NCBI GenBank assembly: GCA_003488415.1 | Contig: DNLQ01000235.1 | Location: forward strand, 1 to 14,479 | Length of the DNA stretch: 14,479 nt | DNA from: Ruminococcus sp. | GTDB taxonomy: Bacteria; Bacillota; Clostridia; Oscillospirales; Ruminococcaceae | Reading direction: 5' to 3' | In this document: positions 5,917-13,488 of the stretch, piece by piece | Layout of the letters: every line of letters begins with the position of its first letter | Numbering within the stretch: the stretch's first letter is position 1 | Notes under the pieces: model-generated | Database searches by the model: none | Told to the model about the DNA's origin: nothing | The model's input: the letters and a program-made list of their open reading frames with translations, nothing else | Program-made: the position numbers and the translations under genes

Positions 5917-6093
5917 TCACTTGAATTGATTTGTTTCTCTGCTGTAGGAATAACCGATGGAGGAGAGCTTTTCTTCCAGAGACCGCTGTTCTATGCAAAG
6001 GCTTTTACACAATTCTTCTATATCAGAAAAATCGTCCCGGAGCTTTGTATTTATATAGCTAAGCAGTATCACAGGATCATTGGGTATATTCAT
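5917..6093 (-). CDS. DUF4250 small protein (58 aa)
   Basis: A 58-residue cytoplasmic protein beginning MNIPNDPVILLSYINTKLRD and ending SYSRETNQFK. This start, the helix-rich middle with spaced Leu/Glu, and the closing IGYSY...NQF match the DUF4250 family of Firmicutes, whose members have about this length and no known function. The ATG is preceded by AAGGAGTG at good spacing. A consensus promoter lies 72 bases upstream. It is the first gene of a probable two-gene transcript with the dockerin protein. The pairing may be accidental, since DUF4250 proteins have no signal peptide and act inside the cell. Confidence 0.9.
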   Translation of the reverse strand: MNIPNDPVILLSYINTKLRDDFSDIEELCKSLCIEQRSLEEKLSSIGYSYSRETNQFK

Positions 6094-6164
6094 TTTTCCA
6101 CTCCTTCCGTCATTATTGATACAGTCAAAAAAGAAGCGCAGTGCAGGACACTTCTACTAAAATA

Positions 6165-6193
6165 AATATACAATAATAAAAACCTTTTGTCAA
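6165..6193 (-). promoter_or_regulatory. Promoter TTGACA-17-TATATT for the DUF4250-dockerin unit
   Basis: On the minus strand TTGACA (6193-6188) and TATATT (6170-6165) are separated by exactly 17 bases. The predicted start is near 6158, giving a leader of about 65 bases before the DUF4250 start codon. The flanking DNA is very AT-rich, as usual for strong Firmicute promoters. Confidence 0.8.
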
Positions 6194-6419
6194 TAAAATT
6201 TGAGCGATGGCGAATGTGAATTTTGCGTAAATAAGTAAAGTGTTTAATAAATGAACGGCTGATTCAGAAAAATGCCATAATATACAGGATATTTGAATAA
6301 TTACGAATAGAGATCACACAGTTTCTCTTTAATAATAATTACAAGTAAATACTATTTATATTATGATATCTGCGGTAAAAAGTCACATACCGCAATATTT
6401 GATATACTGAGCAAAAAGT
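6194..6419. other. AT-rich gap with one short hairpin
   Basis: No coding frame with a plausible start and ribosome binding site was found on either strand. The one structural element is a 7-bp inverted repeat, TGCGGTA (6371-6377) with TACCGCA (6388-6394), around a 10-nt loop. Part of that hairpin (AAAAAGTCAC...ATACCG) resembles the adjacent AAAAAGTGACCGGCATACCG at 6414-6432, so one may be a degenerate copy of the other. It has no T-run and is not a good terminator. Confidence 0.45.
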
Positions 6420-6449
6420 GACCGGCATACCGTTTGAGGTATGCCGGTC
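6414..6449 (-). terminator. Intrinsic terminator after the GGDEF gene
   Basis: A perfect 12-bp stem, GACCGGCATACC (6420-6431) pairing with GGTATGCCGGTC (6438-6449), has a 6-nt loop. On the minus strand it is followed by ACTTTTTGC. It lies 44 bases beyond the stop of the diguanylate cyclase gene and isolates it from the DUF4250-dockerin promoter downstream. Confidence 0.88.
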
Positions 6450-6493
6450 TTATCAGTGCAGGTTTTAGATATATGTACGGCGGCTGCCTTTTA

Positions 6494-8395
6494 TCAGAGA
6501 CCGCTGCCGGCTCTTGAGGTTTTTTTCTTGCGCTTTATGTCGTACATCTTTTCATCAGCAGACTTGATGATACCGTAAAGGGTGGTATCCTCTCCGGCGG
6601 TCACGGTTATACTTCCGAGACTTGCAGATATGGTGTAGGGCTTGTTCACCATCTGGTTCAGGCTGTCGATCTTTGCATTGAAGCGGCGCTCCATTGCTCC
6701 TGCGTCGCCCTCACTGACGTCCCTGTCGAAGATCACGAACTCGTCACCGCCGAACCTTGCACATACGCTGTCCTTGCGGCAGCATTCACGGATAACGTCG
6801 GCAAGACGCTGTATAGCGAAATCTCCTTCATTGTGACCGAAGTTATCGTTGATGAATTTCAGACCGTCCATGTCGATGAAGGTGAGCATCACCTTGATAT
6901 TCTTATCTGAACATTCGTTGAACAGGTCGTTTACAATATTCATGAAGCCGTTGCGGTTGTAGATGCCGCAGAGGGGGTCTATGACGTAGAGCCTGTTCAG
7001 TTCTGCCATAGCCTTGTTGAGGTGCATGAGCTTGCGTATGTTCTCAATGGAGTTGCTGACGTTCATAGTGAAGGTGTGGCAGTGGAGACTGCTGATGGGG
7101 AAGTCGCTGCCGGTCATTATGTAGTAGCCAAGTACATTTTCACGGAAGTGAAGCGGGAGAAAGTAGTTGATGGAACCGTGAGCCTCTATATTATCCGGGA
7201 ACATCTCCCTGCCCGAGAAGTACTCTCTTGAGCTGACCTCTCCGTGGTGGATGATAAGGGGAGCAGTCATGCCGCCGGAAAGGGAATGCTCCGGATCACC
7301 GCCACTGAAGTCATCCATCCAGTCGCTGGTGAGACACAGGGCGAAGTGGTCGCAGTCAAGCTCGGATATGAAATCACTTATGACGTTCATATTGTCCTGG
7401 GGTTCTTCAGACTCTGCAAGGCGTGCGGCAAGTATATTCAGCTTGTATATATCGGCGCTGTTGTTTTCAATGCGGGCATAGGCACGCTTCTTATAATCCA
7501 GCAGGTCGGCATGGCTGCCGGAGCAGCAGCCGCAGCTCTCCGTGAATACCGGAGATGCCTCCAGGGAGAAGGTCAGATCAGGCTTGTCTCCGTTTACAGC
7601 TTTCTCCAGTATCTCGCAGGCTTTTCTGCCGGCTTCGTAAAGGGGACGTGAGACAGAGGTCAGGGCGGGACAGTTATTGCGTGCGCTGTAGGTATTGTCG
7701 AAGCCGGTGACGATAACGTCACCGGGAATGCTGTATCCCAGCTTCTCCAGACTGCTCATGGCGGTAAGAGCCATAGCGTCATTGGCGCAGATAAAAGCGT
7801 CAGGGAGCGGCAGACCGGACTGTTCAAATTTCTCAATAGCGAATCTTCCGTCGCAGCTTCTGAACTCGCCGTAGTAGATACGTGATTCCTCAACAGGGAG
7901 ACCGTTCTCCGCCATTATCTCACGGAAAGCCTGAAGTCTTGCCCTTGCCTCCGGGTTGGACATAGGGCCGGAGATATAATTCACGGTCTTAGCACCGTGC
8001 TTCCGGATCACATGGCGTACTATCTCACGCATAGCCGAGGTGTTGTCAATGGAGATGTTGTACATCTCTGGGTATTCGTCGCAGTCGAATACCAGTGCCG
8101 GCTTACCGGAGTTTCTGATATCGTTCAGCACACGGTTCTTGACATCGACATCACAGATGGTATTATTCATAAAGATCACAGCGTCAAAGAAGTCATAGTT
8201 GGCGAGACCGTAGATGCTGTACTCACCGATATCGAAGCGCTTACTGTCAAGCATACCTCCGAAGGCTGCGAAGTAGGATACATTTATACCCTTGCTCCGG
8301 GCGCAGTCATTTATACCGGTGATGATGTTGTTCTGGTACTCTTCATCTAAGCCTGAGATAATAACGGATATATTGATGCTCTTGCTTTCATTCAT
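6494..8395 (-). CDS. Diguanylate cyclase with LacI-type sugar-binding sensor domain
   Basis: A 633-residue protein without signal peptide, membrane segment or N-terminal helix-turn-helix, so probably cytoplasmic. Residues about 5-290 resemble the periplasmic-binding-protein core of LacI/GalR repressors: FDAVIFMNN, YISGPMSNPEARARLQAF, DAFICANDAMALTAM, GDVIVTGFDN and LTSVSRP. A middle region (about 300-450) may be GAF-like. Residues about 465-633 are a GGDEF domain with DPLCGIYNRNGF, metal Asp508 (FIDMDGLKFIND) and an intact GGDEF at 549-553, so it should make c-di-GMP from two GTP. The inhibitory I-site (RxxD) reads R540-K-D-S543, lacking the final Asp, so product inhibition may be lost. A Cys cluster (SCGCCSG) follows the sensor domain. 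AGGAGG precedes the ATG. The gene diverges from two solute-binding lipoprotein genes; a small molecule is the likely signal, but its identity is unknown. Confidence 0.93.
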   Translation of the reverse strand: MNESKSINISVIISGLDEEYQNNIITGINDCARSKGINVSYFAAFGGMLDSKRFDIGEYSIYGLANYDFFDAVIFMNNTICDVDVKNRVLNDIRNSGKPALVFDCDEYPEMYNISIDNTSAMREIVRHVIRKHGAKTVNYISGPMSNPEARARLQAFREIMAENGLPVEESRIYYGEFRSCDGRFAIEKFEQSGLPLPDAFICANDAMALTAMSSLEKLGYSIPGDVIVTGFDNTYSARNNCPALTSVSRPLYEAGRKACEILEKAVNGDKPDLTFSLEASPVFTESCGCCSGSHADLLDYKKRAYARIENNSADIYKLNILAARLAESEEPQDNMNVISDFISELDCDHFALCLTSDWMDDFSGGDPEHSLSGGMTAPLIIHHGEVSSREYFSGREMFPDNIEAHGSINYFLPLHFRENVLGYYIMTGSDFPISSLHCHTFTMNVSNSIENIRKLMHLNKAMAELNRLYVIDPLCGIYNRNGFMNIVNDLFNECSDKNIKVMLTFIDMDGLKFINDNFGHNEGDFAIQRLADVIRECCRKDSVCARFGGDEFVIFDRDVSEGDAGAMERRFNAKIDSLNQMVNKPYTISASLGSITVTAGEDTTLYGIIKSADEKMYDIKRKKKTSRAGSGL

Positions 8396-8446
8396 GGATA
8401 TACCTCCTGTTTGATAGCGATGTACGCTGTATCTGATTGTCTTTAT

Positions 8447-8465
8447 ATTATATCATTTTTTGACA
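8447..8465 (-). promoter_or_regulatory. Copy 1 of 19-bp element TGTCAA-N4-TGATATAAT (extended -10)
   Basis: On the minus strand this contains TGA-TATAAT, a full extended -10 element, with a predicted start near 8440 and a leader of about 45 bases before the cyclase gene. No good -35 lies 17 bases upstream (TTTCCT). The upstream TGTCAA block is shared with the copy at 8477-8495, which suggests protein recognition rather than promoter function alone. Confidence 0.6.
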
Positions 8466-8476
8466 TAGAAGGAAAG

Positions 8477-8495
8477 ATTATATCAAATATTGACA
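8477..8495 (-). promoter_or_regulatory. Copy 2 of 19-bp element TGTCAA-N4-TGATATAAT
   Basis: Fifteen of 19 positions are fixed between the copies; all differences fall within the 4-base spacer (AAAA in copy 1, TATT in copy 2). The copies are offset by exactly 30 bp, about three helical turns, so they face the same side of the DNA. It could be a second start site for the cyclase gene or a tandem operator for the divergent pair. Confidence 0.5.
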
Positions 8496-8710
8496 GAAAA
8501 TTTGTTGATATGAACAGTTGGAAGTGCTTGTTTTTGTGCATTCATACGAAGTTTAAAGATCTTTTTGATTTTTTCGTCTTTTTTGCCCTTTAAAATCACT
8601 TGTATGTAAAAAGCAGCCGTGGATATCCATGGCGTTATTATACGTGAAAAAGAGGTGCTGTATCCTTCACATGGGGAGGGTGCAGATACGCAATATGCCA
8701 GCGACCTAAA

Positions 8711-8716
8711 AGGAGG
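8711..8716 (+). promoter_or_regulatory. Ribosome binding site AGGAGG that decides the first lipoprotein start
   Basis: AGGAGG lies 4 bases before the ATG at 8721 and 7 bases before the ATG at 8724. The second spacing is nearer optimal, and it gives the standard MKKIMALLSALALM lipoprotein signal peptide, so 8724 is preferred; initiation at 8721 would add one Met. Confidence 0.8.
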
Positions 8717-8723
8717 TATCATG

Positions 8724-11108
8724 ATGAAAAAGATAATGGCTTTGCTTTCAGCACTTGCTCTTATGCTCACAGCCGGATGCAGCTCAGGCAGTGTCTCCAC
8801 AGAGAATGCTGAGCCTCAGAACTTCCAGGTGGAGGATCTGGAAAAGACTGCCTATCTGAAGCAGTCAGCCGAGCTTCCGGAGAGTATGACAGCAATCTAT
8901 CTTTCTATGTCATATTCCGGAGGAGAAAGGCTGCTTCTGCTTGGCTCAGGGGCGCAGAGTCCCATGTTCTGGACTGCCGACCGTGATATGACATCATTCA
9001 CTGAGCTTTCCGTACCGGACTTCGATATCGGCGTACAGTACAACGTAGATACTGCCGATGACGGCTCTATGGCGGTGATACTTGTGGATGCGGATTACGG
9101 CGATCTGCCTGAGCCTGACTTTGAAGATCCGGACTTCAACCGTGCTGAGTACGATGCCGCAGCTGCATACAGCTTTGTCGCAGCAAAATATTCACCGGAG
9201 GGAGAGCTTATATCCTCAGTTCCGCTGACCGGACTCCCTCCGGAGCCGGATCAGTACACCAGCATCGAAGAGACAGTCACCGACGGCGAGTACATTCTTG
9301 CCAGTATCGGCGGAAGCGTCTACCTGATAGGGCTTGACGGGAGGTACATAGGTGAGGTCATTCCCGGCGAGGGTGAGACAATAGGAGTTGCCGGTCGTGA
9401 CAGCAGGGGACGGCTGGTATGTACCGTCACCGGTGAGAACGGTATGCAGGTGCGCCAGGTGAATACCGCCGACGCTACACTGTTGCCGTCCACCGTTACT
9501 TATGATACTTCAAAGAGCGGCGAGGAGATACGTCCGGGAACTGACGGCTATGCGCTGTTTATACGCACCCTCAGCATGATCTACGGCATACGTGAGGAGG
9601 GTGACGGCTACGGAGAAATGGAGCCGTTGTTCAGCACCGGATATGCAGGTATCGGCTCAACAGGTATCACGGGCTTTGTCCGCCGCACCGACGGACTTTT
9701 CACGGTCATGGAAATGGACTGGAACGCTTTTGCTCCAAAGGTGCGTACCTACACTCCGGTTTCTCAGGAGGAGTATGACAGGATACCACGCATCACTGTA
9801 GGTATGTACTCCGAGGACTATCTCAGCTCCGGACACATCGAAGCATTCAATGAATCCCATGATGTACAGGCTGACATAAAGCTCTACAATACCAGCAAGA
9901 ACTGGGACGAGGAGACTTATAACCGTATAAACGAGAAGCTCACACAGGACGCTCTGTCCGGTGATCTGCCGGATATACTTGCCGGCGACAATAGCGGCAG
10001 GATAGGTGACATAGATATGGTGCAGAAGGATGTTTTCGTTGACCTGTACTCTTATATAGACAAGTCCTCGTCGCTCAGCCGTGAGGATTTTGTGCCGTCA
10101 CTGCTTGAAAGTATGGATCACGGCGGAACACTCCCGATGCTCAGCAACAGGCTGGAGCTTGACCTGGGATATGTGGCGAAGACAAAGTATGTAAAGGACG
10201 TTGGCAAGTGGGATATGGACGCATTCATCACCCTGCTGGAGAAAATGCCGGAGATGAATGAAAAGTGGGCAGATGTGGACGAGACTGCTGATATGCGCTT
10301 TAGGAAGTGGTTCGATCCCTATGAGTGGATAGATCTTGAAAACGCCTCCTGCTCATTCGACTCTGACAGCTTTATACGTGTGCTGAGATACTGCAGCAGC
10401 GCAAACGGAGTGAACCCGTATGAAGACCAGAATTTCGATGATCCCCAGTCTCCGGAGGCTCAGGCGGAGACTGCCAGATTATTCATCCGGCAGCAGAGAG
10501 ATATCATGGATGATAATACGCTGATGGAATCTCAGTCGCTGTATGGCATAGACCAGTGGCTTCAGCTCAAGGAGGGACGTTTTGCCGGTGAGGATATGAC
10601 TATCCTGGGAGTACCCACCCCTGACGGCGGTCACACCTATACAGGCTCTACCTGGAAGACATACGGCATCACTAAGTTCTCTCAGCATCCGGACGAGGCA
10701 TTTGAGCTTATAGAGTACTTGGTGAGCGATGAGTTTGCTGCAAAGTTCCCGAACTACATCGGCATCCCCGTGACCTGGTCTGCTATTGATGCTACATACA
10801 AGACGATAGCCGATCACGATCCCAGCTATTTAGGAGGAGACACAGAGTACCGCTATCCCCTGGGTGACGGCACTTTCATGGAGCTCGGCACAATAACTCC
10901 GGAAATTTACGAGGAGGTGCTTGAGCTGCTGAAAAAAGCTGATCCGAAGCCTGATGAGGCGGCAAGATTCACTCAGGAGGACGGCGACTGGTACGGCATA
11001 ATACTTGAGGAGACGGGACGCTGCTTTAACGGTGAATGTACTCCGGAGGAGTGTGCGTCAGTGCTTCAGAACCGCATGGAGACTTTTATCTCCGAGAGAT
11101 ACGGCTGA
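8724..11108 (+). CDS. Lipoprotein with propeller-like domain and extracellular solute-binding domain
   Basis: A 794-residue membrane-anchored surface lipoprotein. The signal peptide ends in the lipobox LTAGC (Cys19). Residues about 40-350 are rich in short beta repeats with Gly/Asp turns (LLLLGSG, AAKYSPEGELISS, VYLIGLDGRYIGE, AVILVDADYG), suggesting a beta propeller. From about residue 355 the chain becomes a family 1-type ABC solute-binding protein: ITVGMYSEDY, HIEAFNESHDVQADIKLYN, LSGDLPDILAGD, a Trp/Tyr-rich cleft region, GVPTPDGG and DEAFELIEYLVSDEFAAKF. It ends in a helix, PEECASVLQNRMETFISE. The expected ligand is a carbohydrate or peptide captured outside the cell. No permease or ATPase gene is adjacent, so it may serve a distant transporter or act as a sensor. 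It is 39 bases upstream of a paralogue and probably in the same transcript. Confidence 0.88.
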   Translation: MKKIMALLSALALMLTAGCSSGSVSTENAEPQNFQVEDLEKTAYLKQSAELPESMTAIYLSMSYSGGERLLLLGSGAQSPMFWTADRDMTSFTELSVPDFDIGVQYNVDTADDGSMAVILVDADYGDLPEPDFEDPDFNRAEYDAAAAYSFVAAKYSPEGELISSVPLTGLPPEPDQYTSIEETVTDGEYILASIGGSVYLIGLDGRYIGEVIPGEGETIGVAGRDSRGRLVCTVTGENGMQVRQVNTADATLLPSTVTYDTSKSGEEIRPGTDGYALFIRTLSMIYGIREEGDGYGEMEPLFSTGYAGIGSTGITGFVRRTDGLFTVMEMDWNAFAPKVRTYTPVSQEEYDRIPRITVGMYSEDYLSSGHIEAFNESHDVQADIKLYNTSKNWDEETYNRINEKLTQDALSGDLPDILAGDNSGRIGDIDMVQKDVFVDLYSYIDKSSSLSREDFVPSLLESMDHGGTLPMLSNRLELDLGYVAKTKYVKDVGKWDMDAFITLLEKMPEMNEKWADVDETADMRFRKWFDPYEWIDLENASCSFDSDSFIRVLRYCSSANGVNPYEDQNFDDPQSPEAQAETARLFIRQQRDIMDDNTLMESQSLYGIDQWLQLKEGRFAGEDMTILGVPTPDGGHTYTGSTWKTYGITKFSQHPDEAFELIEYLVSDEFAAKFPNYIGIPVTWSAIDATYKTIADHDPSYLGGDTEYRYPLGDGTFMELGTITPEIYEEVLELLKKADPKPDEAARFTQEDGDWYGIILEETGRCFNGECTPEECASVLQNRMETFISERYG

Positions 11109-11147
11109 TGTCCGTGAAATTGAAATATCTGAATGGGAGGGAGCTGA

Positions 11148-13235
11148 ATGAAAAGACTTGCAGCAATAATGCTTTCGATCCTGACGCTCGTTTCAGCAGT
11201 ATCCTGCAGTACAGGCAATAATTCAAGTACGGTTACAGAACCGCAGGCTCGCTCTGTTACCGATGAATCGAGGATATACAAGAAAGCAGAGCTGTCTTAT
11301 CCAGAAAAGCTGGTAAGTATCAGCGATATTCTGTATAATGAATCTTCTGACCGTGTGTATATCATCGGTCCTGATTCGGAAGGAAAAACGCTGTGCTGTA
11401 CCACGGACAGCTCGTTTTCACTGTACAGGTACGCTGATCTCGGCATCGGACACAGATCCGGAAACAGTGCTGTTTTTGCAGTTTCGGAGGATAAGCTGTA
11501 CGCAGTCATTACAGATGTCGAAAACACTGATGAGAATATTGACAGCGCAAAGTATTCCTACAAGCTGAACACCTACGACAGCGATCTCAGCAGGCTTTCC
11601 CCGGTGGATATCGAAAACGCCGATGATTCCCTCAGCGGACAGGCTTTTGAGTTGTATATCGGCAGGGACGGCGGACTTGTAATCGCTGTCGCAATGGAAT
11701 ACGTCGTTATTGATGAAAGCGGAAATATAACCGATACTGTCAGCTTTGAAAAAAACGAAGAGCACACAATTGCAGAGCTGGTCAAGGGCGGCAGGTATTC
11801 ATATTATTACAGCGACAACACTGCATATTACGGCGTAAAGTCTGACAACAGCATTGTAAAACTCGTTGACTTTGCAAATTCGGGACTTAGCAACATAAGG
11901 GATATAGCTCCGATAGCCGGCAGCGAATTCGTATGTGTTTCAGACAATAAGCTGTATCGTCTTTCAGAGCGGGACAGCGCTGAGTTAGCGGATATTTCTG
12001 AGATAAAGCTCGCAGTTGCAGGGGAAACGGACAGCATACAGAACATGATAGCCGATTTCAATTCGGGCAGCAACCTTTACAGGGTGAATGTGAAGAATTA
12101 TCTTGACGGTCACGAATACAGCATAGAGGGACTTGAAGACGCAGCTCACGATCTTGAAATGGACATAATATCAGGGGAAATGCCCGATTTAGTATGGCTC
12201 GATATGAATGAGACAGAGAAGCTGGCTTCAAAGGAAGCATTTGCCGACCTGTACGAGTTTATGGATAGAGATACTAAATTTACACGGAGCGCTTTCCTCA
12301 CAAATTATCTGCAAGCCGCTGAAGCAGACGGGCATCTTTACTCAATAACTCCGACCTTTACCATAAGGACAATGGGGGTAAAATCGAACTATGTCAGCGG
12401 CGACAGCTGGACTTTTGAGCGGTTCAAAGAAACATACGCTTCAAGACCTGACGGTATGGAGCTTTTTGAGCAGGGCAACAACCGTAACGGAGTATTCCTG
12501 ATTCTCTCAAATGGCTGTGCAGACTTCATCGACCTGAAAAGCCACTCCTGTTCATTTGATTCCGGCAGGTTTATTGATATACTTGAGTTTTCGGCGCAGT
12601 TCCCCGATCTGAACTCCTACGACGGCGAAAGAAGATCGTGCAGACACGATACAGCCTTGCTTTCAGAAATGTATTTCCAGTCTTTCCGGGACATCAATGT
12701 GCAGAAGCAAAGCGTATTCGGCGATGATATGACGCTGATAGGTGCTCCCTCGGAAAACGGTCAGGGCTCTTCTATGATACTGTCTAAACAGTTTTCAATT
12801 ATGGCGGATTCTGATAATAAGGAAGGTGCGTGGGAGTTCATCAAGCTGTTTCTTGCCGATGAATGTTACAGCGGAAATCCGAACGGTATCCCTGTTACTG
12901 AAAACGGATTGAAGAAAGTTATGGATGCCGCTCTTGAAAAGCCCTATTTTATTGATACAACCGGTGGAAACATCAAGGTATATATGGACGAAACGGGCTA
13001 TGACTCCTATTCTGGCGAAAGTATAAACGTCACTCCGATGACGGCTGACGAGCAGAAAAAGTATGAGCAGTTCGTCCGCAGCATCACCAGGATATCTTCG
13101 GGCAATACTGAGCTGAGTATCAGCAGGATAATCGACGAAGAAACGGCGTATTTCTTTGAAGGAGATCATTCCGCCGGGCAATGTGCGGACATGATACAGA
13201 ACCGTGTTTCAATAATGCTGAGCGAACGATCGTGA
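11148..13235 (+). CDS. Second propeller/solute-binding lipoprotein, paralogue of the preceding gene
   Basis: A 695-residue lipoprotein with signal peptide MKRLAAIMLSILTLVSAVSC (lipid-bearing Cys20). Residues about 55-280 are beta-rich and propeller-like (RVYIIGPDSEGK, KLYAVITDVEN, EFVCVSDNKLYRLSE). Residues about 283-695 are the solute-binding part (IKLAVAGETDSIQNMIADFN, IISGEMPDLVWLD, GIPVTENGLKKVMD). It shares landmarks with its neighbour: SCSFDSGRFIDIL versus SCSFDSDSFIRVL, DMTLIGAPSENG versus DMTILGVPTPDG, and a C-terminal CADMIQNRVSIMLSE helix versus CASVLQNRMETFISE. This indicates an old tandem duplication with about 100 residues lost or gained. By eye its DNA looks more AT-rich than the first copy. 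GGGAGGGAG precedes the ATG, 39 bases after the previous stop, so co-transcription is likely. The ligand is unknown. Confidence 0.85.
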   Translation: MKRLAAIMLSILTLVSAVSCSTGNNSSTVTEPQARSVTDESRIYKKAELSYPEKLVSISDILYNESSDRVYIIGPDSEGKTLCCTTDSSFSLYRYADLGIGHRSGNSAVFAVSEDKLYAVITDVENTDENIDSAKYSYKLNTYDSDLSRLSPVDIENADDSLSGQAFELYIGRDGGLVIAVAMEYVVIDESGNITDTVSFEKNEEHTIAELVKGGRYSYYYSDNTAYYGVKSDNSIVKLVDFANSGLSNIRDIAPIAGSEFVCVSDNKLYRLSERDSAELADISEIKLAVAGETDSIQNMIADFNSGSNLYRVNVKNYLDGHEYSIEGLEDAAHDLEMDIISGEMPDLVWLDMNETEKLASKEAFADLYEFMDRDTKFTRSAFLTNYLQAAEADGHLYSITPTFTIRTMGVKSNYVSGDSWTFERFKETYASRPDGMELFEQGNNRNGVFLILSNGCADFIDLKSHSCSFDSGRFIDILEFSAQFPDLNSYDGERRSCRHDTALLSEMYFQSFRDINVQKQSVFGDDMTLIGAPSENGQGSSMILSKQFSIMADSDNKEGAWEFIKLFLADECYSGNPNGIPVTENGLKKVMDAALEKPYFIDTTGGNIKVYMDETGYDSYSGESINVTPMTADEQKKYEQFVRSITRISSGNTELSISRIIDEETAYFFEGDHSAGQCADMIQNRVSIMLSERS

Positions 13236-13243
13236 ATAAATGC

Positions 13244-13277
13244 AACAGAGGCATTCGTCTGAATGTCTCTGTTTTTT
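13244..13277 (+). terminator. Intrinsic terminator after the lipoprotein pair
   Basis: A 12-bp stem with one G-T wobble, ACAGAGGCATTC (13245-13256) pairing with GAATGTCTCTGT (13261-13272), has a 4-nt loop and is followed by TTTTT. It begins about 10 bases after the stop codon and closes the operon. Confidence 0.92.
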
Positions 13278-13455
13278 GTCCTATTCAGTTTGGCTTGTTA
13301 ATTGTTCCGCTAAGAGCAGCGCACATTGTGCGTCCCGTTCTTTAGATAACCGGGAAAATAATTGATCGAGGCATAAAACAAAGCACCATTTACCCTATTA
13401 TTGTTTAAAGAAGCGATCATGAATTTTATCGGCGGAAACATCATCTGCATGACTC
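13278..13455. other. Short intergenic stretch without a supported gene
   Basis: Contains a small hairpin (CGCAC-ATT-GTGCG near 13321) and a CCCG...CGGG pair near 13334-13355, neither with a T-run. An ATG at 13419 opens a 31-codon frame without a ribosome binding site that runs through the rmuC promoter; it is not supported. Confidence 0.35.
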
Positions 13456-13484
13456 TTGACTTCCGGGAGGTAAAGGAGTATAAT
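13456..13484 (+). promoter_or_regulatory. Promoter TTGACT-17-TATAAT for rmuC
   Basis: TTGACT (13456-13461) and TATAAT (13479-13484) are separated by exactly 17 bases. The predicted start is near 13491, inside the palindrome that follows, with a leader of about 37 bases before the start codon. Confidence 0.85.
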
Positions 13485-13488
13485 GCTA

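Larger units (their letters stand above)
8396..8720. other. Divergent intergenic region between the cyclase and lipoprotein genes
   Basis: About 325 bases without a supported gene. The left third carries the tandem promoter-like elements listed separately. The middle (8540-8600) is very T-rich on the plus strand, including around the AAAGATCTTT palindrome. I found no convincing -35/-10 pair for the lipoprotein operon. An in-frame ATG upstream at 8619 has no ribosome binding site and was not used as the lipoprotein start. Confidence 0.5.

Noticed and set aside
7244..7651. Plus-strand 135-codon frame opposite the cyclase gene
   Set aside because: Antisense to the sensor/middle region of a well-supported gene, without ribosome binding site or family signature.
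6494..8395. Annotation of the GGDEF protein as a LacI-family repressor
   Set aside because: The N terminus begins directly with the ligand-binding fold (ISVIISGLDE); there is no helix-turn-helix headpiece.
8619..8723. Upstream in-frame start for the first lipoprotein
   Set aside because: No ribosome binding site at 8619; using it would bury the lipoprotein signal peptide 35 residues inside the protein.
8483..8800. Minus-strand 105-codon frame across the divergent intergenic region
   Set aside because: It runs from the lipoprotein signal-peptide region into the tandem promoter elements, has no ribosome binding site and no protein-like pattern.
8724..13235. Complete ABC sugar importer operon
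   Set aside because: Only binding-protein-like lipoproteins are present; no permease or ATPase gene lies in the window and a terminator follows the pair.
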